Shown here piece after piece: positions 1 through 9,170 of a stretch of DNA of 37,862 bases. Source of the stretch: Bdellovibrionales bacterium. Its GTDB lineage: Bacteria; Bdellovibrionota; UBA1018; JADZFF01. A model generated the notes under the pieces. The model did no database searches. It saw only the letters and a list, made by a program, of their open reading frames with translations, and had not been told where the DNA came from. The DNA lies in NCBI GenBank assembly GCA_020850015.1, contig JADZFF010000110.1:1-37862 (forward strand), written 5' to 3'. Position 1 is the stretch's first letter. Every line of letters starts with the position of its first letter. The position numbers and the translations under genes were made by a program.

Positions 1-95
1 GCGGGGCCGGTTCGATTATTGGTGGCTCCACAGATGTCTACGCCGGAGAGGGGGCTGCGACCTGGGGAGGGATTTCAATGTGGGAAGATGTTGAA

Positions 96-170
96 TGGTG
101 GAGCCACCAAGAATCGAACTTGGAATTAGTCTTTAGGAAAGCCTCGTTATATCCATTTAACTATGGCTCC
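96..170 (-). tRNA. tRNA-Arg (anticodon CCT), CCA encoded
   Basis: Reverse complement reads GGAGCCA-TA-GTTAAATGGATATAAC-G-AGGCT-TTCCTAA-AGACT-AATT-CCAAG-TTCGATT-CTTGG-TGGCTCC-A-CCA. Acceptor and T stems pair fully; anticodon stem has one G-A mismatch; loop TT-CCT-AA. Confidence 0.9.
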
Positions 171-232
171 GCCGGAAGGCGTGACGAGCCCAAGCTAACC
201 CGAAATCGCCGCCGAATAGAACCGCAAAAAGC

Positions 233-268
233 GAAGAGGGCCGCCCCCTCGCGGGGACGGCCCTCTTC
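233..268 (-). terminator. Intrinsic terminator hairpin downstream of the minus-strand small lipoprotein gene
   Basis: gaagagggccgccccctcgcggggacggccctcttc is a near-perfect inverted repeat; plus-strand aaaaag before it gives a U-tract on the minus strand. Confidence 0.7.
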
Positions 269-289
269 ACGAAATCGGCTATCCGAGGC

Positions 290-490
290 TCAGGCGTCGG
301 TTTCAGCGGCGCTGTCCGCGCCCTCTTCGTGCTCTTGGTCGTGGTCTTCGGCCGGCGGGGCGGATTCCGCGGGCGGAGCGGCTTCGGTGGTTTCAGCGGG
401 AGCGGCGGCCTCATCTTCCTTTTTACAGGCGGAGAGGGCGCTCGCGAGCGCGATCATCATAGGAACCAACAGCAACCATTGCTTCTTCAT
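290..490 (-). CDS. Small acidic lipoprotein (Ala/Glu-rich)
   Basis: MKKQWLLLVPMMIALASALSACKKEDEAAAP: signal peptide with lipobox (LSAC) and acidic low-complexity tail; terminator follows. Confidence 0.7.
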   Translation of the reverse strand: MKKQWLLLVPMMIALASALSACKKEDEAAAPAETTEAAPPAESAPPAEDHDQEHEEGADSAAETDA

Positions 491-636
491 GAATTCATCC
501 TCAGTGAGTTAGGGGACCTACTGAAAATCGTAATCCCGCTTTTTCGGACGTGCAAGCGTCAACCTCTCGGAAGGATTCGCCTAGCGACTCTGCCGGACAA
601 GCGGTCACTGGAAAAGCGCGTTACACTGAAGATGAA

Positions 637-1332
637 ATGTCGGAAGTCTTCCTGGCGAATATGACGCTCGAAGTCATCGTCACCTCGGTGCTCCCCAAGG
701 TGTTCCTCTCGCTCCTCTGCGGCGCGATGGTGGGATTCGAACGGCAGCTGAAGCGCAAGGCCGCCGGGATGAAGACCCACATGCTCATCTCCATGGGCGC
801 CTGCCTCTACACCCTGGCCTCCGCGATGATCTGGGACAATCACCGCGCCGCGGGAATGCCGGGCGATCCCTCGCGCGTGGCGGCGCAGATCGTGTCGGGC
901 ATCGGATTCCTGGGCGGTGGCGCGATCATCCATGCGCGCGGCACGATCACCGGCCTCACCACGGCGGCTACGATCTGGGCCTGCGCGGCGCTGGGAATCT
1001 GCGTGGGCGTAGGCGAGGGGCTTCTCGCGCTGCTCGTGACCATCGTGGTGGTGGGCGCGCTCACCGCGGTGAGCTTCTTCGAGGTGAAGATTCTCGGTCA
1101 CGCCATGGTGTTTCGGATGCGCGTGTCCATGCAGGGCGTGCGGGAGGAGTGCCGCACGAAACTGGCCGAGCATCTGGAGCGCAACGGGCTCGTGCTTGAG
1201 CAGATGCAGACGCGCCTGGACTCGGGGAAAACCACGGTCTCGCTCCGCTACCGGGGCCTCGCCGAGGACCATCGCCAGTTCCTCCAGGACATCTGGGGCA
1301 CGACCGGCGTGGAAGAGGTCACCGGCGAGTGA
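637..1332 (+). CDS. MgtC/SapB family membrane protein
   Basis: GAMVGFERQLKRKAAGMKTHMLISMGACLYTLAS and IVSGIGFLGGGAIIHARGTITGLTTAATIWACAALGICVGVG are typical MgtC/SapB motifs. Start chosen at MSEVFLANM. Confidence 0.9.
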   Translation: MSEVFLANMTLEVIVTSVLPKVFLSLLCGAMVGFERQLKRKAAGMKTHMLISMGACLYTLASAMIWDNHRAAGMPGDPSRVAAQIVSGIGFLGGGAIIHARGTITGLTTAATIWACAALGICVGVGEGLLALLVTIVVVGALTAVSFFEVKILGHAMVFRMRVSMQGVREECRTKLAEHLERNGLVLEQMQTRLDSGKTTVSLRYRGLAEDHRQFLQDIWGTTGVEEVTGE

Positions 1333-1613
1333 CCTGCCTCCGCGTGCTCATCCGGGGCCGCGTGCAGGGCGTGGGGTTTCGGGCTTCGACGGTCGAGGCG
1401 GTGCGCGCTCAGGGAAACCGCGTGCGCGGCTGGGTGAGGAACCTTCCCGACGGTTCAGTGGAAGCCTGCTTTTGCGGCGCGCCCGAAGCGGTGGCGGAGA
1501 TCCTGGCGTGGTGCCGCGCTGGGCCATCGCACGCCCGAGTGGATTCCGTGGAAACACACGAAGGAGTGCCGCCCAGGGAAGAGGGGTTTCAGGTGCGGCG
1601 TGATCCGTTCTGA
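1329..1613 (+). CDS. Acylphosphatase
   Basis: LRVLIRGRVQGVGFRASTVEAVRAQGNRVRGWVRNLPDGSVEACFCG matches the acylphosphatase signature; GTG start overlaps the upstream stop. Confidence 0.9.
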   Translation: MTCLRVLIRGRVQGVGFRASTVEAVRAQGNRVRGWVRNLPDGSVEACFCGAPEAVAEILAWCRAGPSHARVDSVETHEGVPPREEGFQVRRDPF

Positions 1614-1633
1614 GGACGCGTTCTGAAGAGGTG

Positions 1634-1662
1634 TTGTCTTTGAAGTCTTAAGTGTTTAGACT
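1634..1662 (+). promoter_or_regulatory. Sigma70-like promoter for the HU/IHF gene
   Basis: TTGTCT - 17 nt - TAGACT, 27 bp upstream of the ATG at 1690. Confidence 0.5.
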
Positions 1663-1689
1663 CATTGAGAGAAACCAAGGGAGACTCCC

Positions 1690-1989
1690 ATGACGAAGGC
1701 AGACCTGATCAACATCATCGCGGACAAAGCCAAGCTGCAGCACAAGCAAAGCGAGATGGTGGTGAACCTGGTGTTCGACATGATGACCGACGCGCTCAAG
1801 CGCGATGACCGGATCGAGATCCGGGGCTTCGGGTCTTTCGTCAATCGGAGCTATGGCAGCTACCAGGGACGCAACCCGAAGACGGGCCAGGTCGTTCAGG
1901 TTCCGCCGAAGCGCGTTCCCTTCTTCAAGGTCGGCAAGGAGCTGAAGGAAAAGGTCGACGGCCCCGAGGCCACCGCCAAAGGCCGCTAG
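1690..1989 (+). CDS. HU/IHF family DNA-binding protein
   Basis: MTKADLINIIADKAKL...DRIEIRGFGSFVNRSYGSYQGRNPKTGQVVQVPPKRVPFFKVGKELKEKV, canonical HU/IHF family. Confidence 0.95.
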   Translation: MTKADLINIIADKAKLQHKQSEMVVNLVFDMMTDALKRDDRIEIRGFGSFVNRSYGSYQGRNPKTGQVVQVPPKRVPFFKVGKELKEKVDGPEATAKGR

Positions 1990-2807
1990 AGCCCGCCCTT
2001 CCAGAACGCCAGGTACAATACCGCGCCACCCGCCAGCAGCAGGCGGTACACGAGGTAGCCGCCCAGCGCGCGCCCTTGCCTAAGTCCCTTGTGAACGGCC
2101 CCCAGCGCGGCCAGTCCCGTCAGGCAGGCGATGATGGCCACCGTCGCGTCATGCCACCAGGGAGCGCCTTCCGAGAGCGCGCTCAGGGGATTGAGGCGGA
2201 TCAGGTCGAGGGTCAGCAGCGGAAGCAGGGCATAGCAGGCGAATGGATAGGCGGCTTCCCGGGTGTAGCTCCGAAGTGAGGCCGCGAGCCACACCGCCTC
2301 GATTCGTCCAAATCCTGGGACGAGCGCAAGGCCCTGCGCGAGCCCGGCGATCAGGGCGTCGATCCAGTTCCAGTCCACCCAGCGACGGTTCTTGCGGCTG
2401 GCGCGATCCGCGAGCGCGAGCAGGCCGGCGCCGCCCGCCAACACCCCGAGCCAGGCCAGGGGCGGCCAGGAGGGGGAGTTGATCAGGTGCGCCAGCGTGG
2501 GGCCGAGGGCGATCACCGGCAAGGTCGCGATGACGAGGAAGAATGGCATGCGCTCGTCCAGAGTCATGGGCTTGCGCCGGAAGACGAGGATCTGGATGAA
2601 GGAGGAGATCACGCTCGACCAGTCATGCCGGTAGAAAAGCAGCAGCGCGGCGAGGATGCCCCAGGCAGCGGCGGCCTGGGTGGCGGCGTCGGGAAGCGGG
2701 AGGCCGGCGAGCTCGGTCAGGAGCCAATGGTGGGCGGAGGCGCTGATGGGGAGGAAGGTGGAGAGTCCTCGCGCGGCGGCATGAGCGAGCGCATCAAAGA
2801 GCGTCAT
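1986..2807 (-). CDS. UppP/BacA-like undecaprenyl-diphosphatase family membrane protein with altered active-site motifs
   Basis: GLSTFLPISASAHHWLL and AQGLALVPGFGRIEAVWLAASLRSYTREAAYPF align by eye with UppP motifs (QGLTEFLPISSTGHL; PGxSRS). Confidence 0.75.
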   Translation of the reverse strand: MTLFDALAHAAARGLSTFLPISASAHHWLLTELAGLPLPDAATQAAAAWGILAALLLFYRHDWSSVISSFIQILVFRRKPMTLDERMPFFLVIATLPVIALGPTLAHLINSPSWPPLAWLGVLAGGAGLLALADRASRKNRRWVDWNWIDALIAGLAQGLALVPGFGRIEAVWLAASLRSYTREAAYPFACYALLPLLTLDLIRLNPLSALSEGAPWWHDATVAIIACLTGLAALGAVHKGLRQGRALGGYLVYRLLLAGGAVLYLAFWKGGL

Positions 2808-2896
2808 AGGGTGAGAGCGATCGTATCATGGCCGGCGGCGCGTGAGGAACGACACTTGTTGATCGACCTCTGCGGCGGAGGCATAACGGAAGTTCA

Positions 2897-4969
2897 ATGA
2901 AGTACTCTGGCATCATCACGCGGTGGGGGGCCGCGGCCTACTTCGCGCTGCTCGCCTCCTCCGTCGCAATCCGGCATCAGCTCGTCGGGGATTTCGGAGT
3001 GAGCTACGCCCAGCTCACGGAGTTCAAGATCTGGGTGGGCTGGATCTATGATGCCACCGTGGCGTTGATTCCCTTCGCTCTGGCGCGGCTGCTCCGCCTG
3101 GCGCGGGTTCCGCCCTTTCCCGCATGGATCACCGCGGCTACGGCCATCTGGGTGGTCCTGGTGGCGAACGCATCGTTCTTCCGCTATTTCGGCGCCCGGC
3201 TGGATTGGTGGACGGTCAAACACCAGTGGGCTTCCGTGGGCGACGTGGAGCAGAGCGCGGGGGCGCTCGCGGCCACCGGGCCGGTGGCGCTGAGCCTCGT
3301 GTTCCTGGTGCTCGCGCTGGCCGCCGCGTGGAAGGCTTACGGCGATCGGCCGCTTTCGGGTCCGGGCTGGATCCACGGCGCGCTCGGGATCAGTTACTTG
3401 GTCCTGATCGTGCTCGTGCGCCAGTCTCCGGTCTGGATGAACGTGGTGAACCTCGGGGAACAGAATCGCCTGCCGGTGGTGTCTGAGCACGCTCTGTTCG
3501 CCTGGTGGGCCGAGGCGTCTTCCGATACCGAGACGGTGGGTGAGCGGGTGCGCGGGGATCTCGAATCCGCCCGGCGCGCGGGCCTTCCCGGGCCTGCCGA
3601 GCTGCTCGCGCGCTTTCGGGATTTTCGCGAGAGCGAGGGCCCGCCCCAAGGCGCCTCGATTCGCGCCCGCGAGAACCCTGCTTTCCCGATGCTTCGAACC
3701 TTCGAGCCCGGCCCGGAAGAAGCGAAGGCGCTTCGCGAGCGGCTGGGGCTGGACGTTTCCAAACCCGTGAAGGTTCTGGTGCTGATCCTCGAAACCGTGC
3801 GCGCCTTCGAGTACCTGCATCCCGAGACGGGGCCCGTCGTCTTCCCGCGCCTTCGAAGCTGGGTGGGCCGGCATGGGATCCTGTTTCAGCAGGCCTACAA
3901 TTCCAGTCTCGAGATGGGGCAAACCGTGCGCGGCCAGTTCTCCATTCTCTGCTCGAGCCTTCCGAACTGGGGTGCGCCGGCCGTGGTCATCCAGTACAGC
4001 ACCACGGAGGTGGCCTGTCTCCAGGGGGTATTCCGGGATGCGGGGCATGCCACGGCCTGGTTCGGCGGCGAGCGTGCGAATTTCCACAACAAGAGCGCGT
4101 TCGAGCTCACTCACGGAACCCGGGAGATGTACGGCAAGGAGTATTTCCTCGCTCGGGGGATCACCGAGAGGATCGGCGATCTTGGCGTCGCCGACCGGCC
4201 CTTCTACCAGGAGACGTTGAGAACGCTGGAGTCGCTCGCGCCCCAGGGGGGGGCGTATTTCGCGAGCGCGACCAATACCAGCACGCACTTCCCCTTCAGC
4301 GAGCTGGAGGAGGCGCCCGTGCCGGAGCCGCTCCGGAGCCGGGTGTCGGGACCGTACCGCGGATACCTCTCCAGGCTTCGCTACCTGGATTCCGCGCTGG
4401 ACGGCCTACTCAGCGCCTTCTTCCAGAGCCCCGCTTCGGACAATGCGGTGGTCGTGCTCGTGGGCGATCACAGCACCCAGGTGCGGCCGCCTTGGCCGCT
4501 CGACGCGGTCGCGGAGGAGGAGCTGGAGTATCGCGTGTTCCTGGCGCTGCTCTCGAAGGGGATGAAACGGCCTGGCGAAGTGGTTCACCGCCCCGTGCAC
4601 CAGGTCGACATCGCTCCAACGGTCGCGGCCGCGGCGGGCCTGCGGGCCCCGGTGACCTGGGTGGGGCGCGGACTGTTCGCTCCGGAGCCCACGCCCTGGT
4701 TGCTCGCGCGGGGGAATTCGCTGAGCTACCGGACACTCGGGCGGGGTTGTTATGCGGAGCTGTCAGAGTCCTCGCCCCGCTGCTTCGAGGCGGAAGGAAG
4801 GGATCTCATGATGGATCCGGAGCGAGTGCAGGTCGACGAGGATCCGCGGCTGACCGAGTTCTTCCGGGAGGTCACTCGTGCCAACCGCCAGGCTCTGGTG
4901 TTGAATCTTCTAGCCCCCCGCGGGAGCTTCGTGCGGAGCGTAGAGGGCAGGGGAGTCGTGCTCCGCTAG
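2897..4969 (+). CDS. LTA synthase-like sulfatase / phosphoglycerol transferase family membrane protein
   Basis: N-terminal TM segments, then KVLVLILETVRAFEY, YNSSLEMGQTVRGQFSILCSSLPN, NTSTHFPF and VVLVGDHSTQ, typical of the sulfatase/LtaS superfamily. Confidence 0.85.
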   Translation: MKYSGIITRWGAAAYFALLASSVAIRHQLVGDFGVSYAQLTEFKIWVGWIYDATVALIPFALARLLRLARVPPFPAWITAATAIWVVLVANASFFRYFGARLDWWTVKHQWASVGDVEQSAGALAATGPVALSLVFLVLALAAAWKAYGDRPLSGPGWIHGALGISYLVLIVLVRQSPVWMNVVNLGEQNRLPVVSEHALFAWWAEASSDTETVGERVRGDLESARRAGLPGPAELLARFRDFRESEGPPQGASIRARENPAFPMLRTFEPGPEEAKALRERLGLDVSKPVKVLVLILETVRAFEYLHPETGPVVFPRLRSWVGRHGILFQQAYNSSLEMGQTVRGQFSILCSSLPNWGAPAVVIQYSTTEVACLQGVFRDAGHATAWFGGERANFHNKSAFELTHGTREMYGKEYFLARGITERIGDLGVADRPFYQETLRTLESLAPQGGAYFASATNTSTHFPFSELEEAPVPEPLRSRVSGPYRGYLSRLRYLDSALDGLLSAFFQSPASDNAVVVLVGDHSTQVRPPWPLDAVAEEELEYRVFLALLSKGMKRPGEVVHRPVHQVDIAPTVAAAAGLRAPVTWVGRGLFAPEPTPWLLARGNSLSYRTLGRGCYAELSESSPRCFEAEGRDLMMDPERVQVDEDPRLTEFFREVTRANRQALVLNLLAPRGSFVRSVEGRGVVLR

Positions 4970-5114
4970 AATCCGAGCGTCGCCGATCCGTCTGTACCGG
5001 TGCGGATATTTTGACGATGGGAAGCGCGCTCGCCGGCGTTTTCGCCCCGAAAATCTGGAACGCGAGCTGGCGAACTGACGAGAGGGGGCCGATGAGGAGA
5101 CGGGGAGGTTTCCT

Positions 5115-5984
5115 TTGGCCCTCTTTTGGGATGGGATCGAGTCGCTGATCTATCGTCACGGCGCTGACGCGGCTTCGCGTTCGGAGCTCGCGGCTGCGCT
5201 TGCGCCCCACTTCCCTGGCATCACCGAGTTCGGCGAGTTCGGCCCCGCCTTCGATCACGCCAAGAAGCTTCGAAACGTGGGTTTGGTCTGGTTCGATGAC
5301 CGGGATGCGGTTCTCCCCCTGGACGGCATCCTGACCCAGTTGGGGAAGCCCGCCGAGTCCAAGGGATGGCCCTGCTTCGGAGTTCTCATCCGTACGGGGG
5401 CGCCGCTGAGTCCTGAGGCCTGCCTGGCGCTCCAGGGCACGGGGCGCCTGCTGATGACGGTGGAGGAGGGCGAGCTCGAAAATCCGGGCCGCCTGCTTCG
5501 CCTGATGATCGAGCTTCGTGTGCTCTATCTCCATGCGCTGGGCGAAGAGCTCTTCCCGCGTGCGCTCCAAGAGAGTTTCGAGGCCTTCGCGGCGACGGAG
5601 CTGAGTCGCGTCTCGATCCGATTCCGGGAGCGGCTGACCCATCTCATCCTCGCACCGGGTTCGGAGGTGGGACTCTCCGCCCTGGAAACGCTGGGCGCCC
5701 TCTGGGCCCCGGTGCTGGAATGCGTGGAGCGAAAGGCGCCGTCGCTCCTGGCCCCCCACCCCTTCCTCAAGGATCTCCTGCAGGGCATCCGCGGCTCGCG
5801 CATCCACACCTTGGGAGCGGAGCTCGAGGCGCTTCGTTCCGCGGGATCTCTCGGGTCATCATGCCCGCTGGGCAAACCGGAGGCAGCGGATCCGGTAGAG
5901 CGGCGCGTGGCCCGAGCCTGGGATCGGGTGACGGAACTCGCGCGTGAGGCCGAGCGCGCCGACCGCGAGGAGGACGTGGCGTGA
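5115..5984 (+). CDS. Hypothetical protein, cotranscribed with the downstream cyclase-like gene
   Basis: Long ORF with GC-rich coding character; stop overlaps the GTG start at 5981. Confidence 0.7.
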   Translation: MALFWDGIESLIYRHGADAASRSELAAALAPHFPGITEFGEFGPAFDHAKKLRNVGLVWFDDRDAVLPLDGILTQLGKPAESKGWPCFGVLIRTGAPLSPEACLALQGTGRLLMTVEEGELENPGRLLRLMIELRVLYLHALGEELFPRALQESFEAFAATELSRVSIRFRERLTHLILAPGSEVGLSALETLGALWAPVLECVERKAPSLLAPHPFLKDLLQGIRGSRIHTLGAELEALRSAGSLGSSCPLGKPEAADPVERRVARAWDRVTELAREAERADREEDVA

Positions 5985-8167
5985 GGGGCGCTTGGAAGGG
6001 CATCGTCGGCGCCTTCGTGTTCACGCTCCTGGTGTACGGGATGCGCTTCGGCGGGGAATGGCTGGGCGGCGCATTCGAGATCCCGGTCTCGCTGTCCCCC
6101 CTTGACGAGGGGTACACCTGGAACGCCGATCTGAGTGGGCTACCCGAAGGGCCGTATCTCGCGAGCTTCGGGCACCTGACGCGGCCCTGCGAGGTTCTGC
6201 TCGACGGCCGCGTGATGGACGCAACGAAGACGGCCGGAATCCCCTTCCGCACGGGTTCCAATCTCAGCGCGCCTTTCGCCGTCGGCCCCGCCGGGGGAGC
6301 GGGGGTGCTGCGCCCCCGCGAGCTCAGCATCCGCTGCGAGCGCGCCTATGTCGCGGATCGGCCCCGCACGGTGCCAAACTCGAGGATCTTGGTGCTGCCT
6401 TATCGAATCGGAGTGCTGGTGCGAGCCGTGCGCGAGCTGAGCCATTTCACCCTGGGTCCGCTCCTGAGCGTGTTCCTCGTGGTGACCTTCGGGCTCCAGT
6501 TCCTGGCCTGGAACCGCGACCGCGGCGCGCTGCGGGGGGTGAAACTCTCCCGGCTCACCGACCTCACGCGCAGCTGGCCCTTGTTGGCATTCTCGGTCTC
6601 TGGCCTCATGCACGGGCTGATCAGCGCCGATATCGGCTACTATTTCCTCAGCGAGGAGGTTTCGCCCTATCTCTACGTCTTCAGCAGGAACTTCCTGAAC
6701 TTCTCGCTTCTGGCCCTGGCGGCGGGCCACACCGCGCGCGCTCGCCCCATTCACGCGTTGATGGGGGCGAGCGTGGCGAGCGGGCTCATCGGCTGGGGGC
6801 TGCTCACCTGGGGCGACAAGCCACTGCTCGTGAAAATGTTCGCTTACCAGATGTACTTCTATACGCTTTCCACCGGAGTCGCGGCCGGGTTCTTGTTCCT
6901 GAGGCCGCGTACGCTGGAGTCCACGCGCCTGATGCAGAGCCTCGTGGGAGGCTGGTTGCTTCTGCAGATCCCGACGGTGATCTTCTGGTTCAGCGGAGTT
7001 CGCATCCTCCAGGTATCAGCGGTGCAGGGAATGATCACGGTCTCGACCGTGATCCTGATCCTGATGCGGTACCGCGAACTCGCGCGTCAGGAGCGGGTGG
7101 AGGCGGGCACGGCCCGGATCCTGGGGGCCATCGAGTCCGGATCGGACATCAAGTCGCTCCTGATCCAGATCTCGTCCATGACCGCCCGTGAGGTGCATTA
7201 CCGGCGTGTATCGGCCTACCTCGATGCCTTCGTGCTCGGGGGGCACGATCGCCCGGGCGAAGTCTTTCTGCGGGTCATGGAACAGGGTTACAGGAAGGAC
7301 ACGGTCCGCGACGGACGGGTTTCCTTCGGCGAGGGCAGGGGCGGAGTGATGCATCAGGCCCTCGTGAGCGGGGAGGTCGCGGCAGGCAAGGGCGAGCGGG
7401 ATGGGGCAGGGTACATGGTGGTGCCGATCGGGAAACACGCCTGCATCAACCTCTCCGACGAGACCGCGGTGGACGATCTGCGCCTGCAGGAGAGCCGCGA
7501 CGTGGTGATGCGCCTCGTTCCCGCGCTGCGCGTGCTTGAGGACCGCCTCGCGAGCACCGCGATCCGCCAGGGCATGGCGCTCGAGCGGATCCGCTCGGCC
7601 CGCGGCGACGGGCGCTGGGAATGCGAGGTCGGGGCCGTGTTCGCCGACGTGAACGACTACAGCGTGCTCACGGAACGATTCGGAGCGCCCTTCGTGGATT
7701 TCCTGACCACGGTCTATTTTCCAGCGCTCGTGAAGGCGGTGAGCCGGTGGGCCGTTCCCGAGTTCGTGCGTGGGGATGAGCTCTACCTCGTTTCGATCGG
7801 CGACCTGCTTCCTGAAGGGGTGTCTGTGCGAGCGGCCGCGCTCGAGGCCGTGCGCGCCGTGCGCTCATTCTCCGAGCGCGAAGGCGCCACCTTGTGCGGC
7901 GATCACGGATTCCCGGCACTGACGCTTTCCATTGGCGCGAACTCGGGGCTGGCCTGGCTCGTGTGCGATCCGATCAAGGTGCGCACCGCCGGACGCGTGG
8001 TGAACGACGCCAAGCGCCTGCAGGAGGCCGCGCCCTCCGGAGGGATCCTCGTGCACGCGGAGGGATTCGCGCTCCCGGATCTCCAGGGCTTCGACGCCGG
8101 GGCGCCGCGCTCCGTGCTCGTGAAGAAGAACTGCATCCCGGCCAGGCCGGTGAAGCTCGCCGCGTGA
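5981..8167 (+). CDS. 7TM (7TMR-DISM-like) membrane protein with C-terminal class III nucleotide-cyclase-like domain
   Basis: Several hydrophobic segments, then VFADVNDYSVLTERFG, FVRGDELYLVSIGD, IKVRTAGRVVNDAKRLQ, matching the order of class III cyclase motifs. Confidence 0.75.
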   Translation: MRGAWKGIVGAFVFTLLVYGMRFGGEWLGGAFEIPVSLSPLDEGYTWNADLSGLPEGPYLASFGHLTRPCEVLLDGRVMDATKTAGIPFRTGSNLSAPFAVGPAGGAGVLRPRELSIRCERAYVADRPRTVPNSRILVLPYRIGVLVRAVRELSHFTLGPLLSVFLVVTFGLQFLAWNRDRGALRGVKLSRLTDLTRSWPLLAFSVSGLMHGLISADIGYYFLSEEVSPYLYVFSRNFLNFSLLALAAGHTARARPIHALMGASVASGLIGWGLLTWGDKPLLVKMFAYQMYFYTLSTGVAAGFLFLRPRTLESTRLMQSLVGGWLLLQIPTVIFWFSGVRILQVSAVQGMITVSTVILILMRYRELARQERVEAGTARILGAIESGSDIKSLLIQISSMTAREVHYRRVSAYLDAFVLGGHDRPGEVFLRVMEQGYRKDTVRDGRVSFGEGRGGVMHQALVSGEVAAGKGERDGAGYMVVPIGKHACINLSDETAVDDLRLQESRDVVMRLVPALRVLEDRLASTAIRQGMALERIRSARGDGRWECEVGAVFADVNDYSVLTERFGAPFVDFLTTVYFPALVKAVSRWAVPEFVRGDELYLVSIGDLLPEGVSVRAAALEAVRAVRSFSEREGATLCGDHGFPALTLSIGANSGLAWLVCDPIKVRTAGRVVNDAKRLQEAAPSGGILVHAEGFALPDLQGFDAGAPRSVLVKKNCIPARPVKLAA

Positions 8168-8218
8168 ACCGGCAGTTCAGCGCAGGCTGGGCCCCGCGTC
8201 GCAAGGGGCGTCTGAAAT

Positions 8219-8485
8219 TCAACGCGCGGGAGCGGCGGAGCCAGCGCGGCGCTCGGGGGGAACGGGCGCGGGCGCGTTCGGGTCGGGCTTCCTGCAGTTC
8301 GGCGCGGGTTCATGGCCGTCTTTGAAGCAGGTTTGGTCCGCGTCGTCCTTCGCGAGAAGGCAGCAGAGCTCGCCCATTTTCGTGTAACACCAGCGTGCGC
8401 AGGTTGGGCTGCCCTTGCCGACTGGGATCTCATCGGCGGCAGACATCGGAAGCAGAACTGAGGCGAGCAGGGCTAACCAAGGCAT
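8219..8485 (-). CDS. Small Cys-rich exported protein with Pro-rich tail
   Basis: MPWLALLASVLLPMSAADE signal peptide; CARWCYTKMGELCCLLAKDDADQTCFKDGHEPAPNC has seven Cys in a short stretch. Confidence 0.55.
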   Translation of the reverse strand: MPWLALLASVLLPMSAADEIPVGKGSPTCARWCYTKMGELCCLLAKDDADQTCFKDGHEPAPNCRKPDPNAPAPVPPERRAGSAAPAR

Positions 8486-8559
8486 CCTGAGCCCAGTGTC
8501 GCAAACGCCACTCGAAGTGACCAGTGGCCGCGATTCCCTGCCTCAGCTAAGGTGATTTC

Positions 8560-9168
8560 ATGTTGTCGCTCAGATTTTGGCCCGCGCCGGCGGCCGTCGT
8601 ATTGATGGCGATGGGTCTGAACACGGCATGGGGCGGACCGGTGGAGCTTCAGGTCACGGGTGATGCCGAGGTGGGGCCGAAATCCCACTCTCTCAACCTG
8701 CGCGGGGGCATGGCCTCAGTCGTGGGCGAGGGCTCACGGCCGGAGATGTGCCTCGACGTGGCGCCCTGGCGCGCCTTTTCCTTCGAGGCCTGCGGCAACG
8801 GCTCGACCGTCCTGCACAGCGACCCGAACCCGACCGTGATGCACGTGCGGGGGAAGCTGCTGTTCACGACTTGGAATCAGCGCCCCGGCTGGCTTCAACT
8901 CATGGCGACAGTGGGTTTCGCGGAGCTTCAGGTCGGGGCGGACTCCCCGGGCTTCCACTTCACGTCGACGGGGCCGGAGGGTGTGGAGACGGCGGGGCCG
9001 GAGGCCGGGATGTCGGCGCGCTGGCTCGTGCCGCTCAAGGATTCGGGATTCGAGGCCGTGGTGGAGGCCAATGTCTCCCTGGCCTACCTGCCGCATGCAC
9101 CTGAACTCGTGAAGCCTCAGAGCGGGTTGCAGCCCTCGGTGGAGCTCACCGTGGGCATCGGGTTCTAG
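8560..9168 (+). CDS. Hypothetical exported protein
   Basis: N-terminal signal-like sequence MLSLRFWPAPAAVVLMAMGLNTAWG; followed 2 nt later by the next ORF. Confidence 0.65.
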   Translation: MLSLRFWPAPAAVVLMAMGLNTAWGGPVELQVTGDAEVGPKSHSLNLRGGMASVVGEGSRPEMCLDVAPWRAFSFEACGNGSTVLHSDPNPTVMHVRGKLLFTTWNQRPGWLQLMATVGFAELQVGADSPGFHFTSTGPEGVETAGPEAGMSARWLVPLKDSGFEAVVEANVSLAYLPHAPELVKPQSGLQPSVELTVGIGF

Positions 9169-9170
9169 GG

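Noticed and set aside
2894-4288. 464-aa minus-strand ORF antisense to the LtaS-like gene
   Set aside because: Low-complexity Arg/Pro/His-rich translation; the opposite strand encodes a clear sulfatase-family protein.
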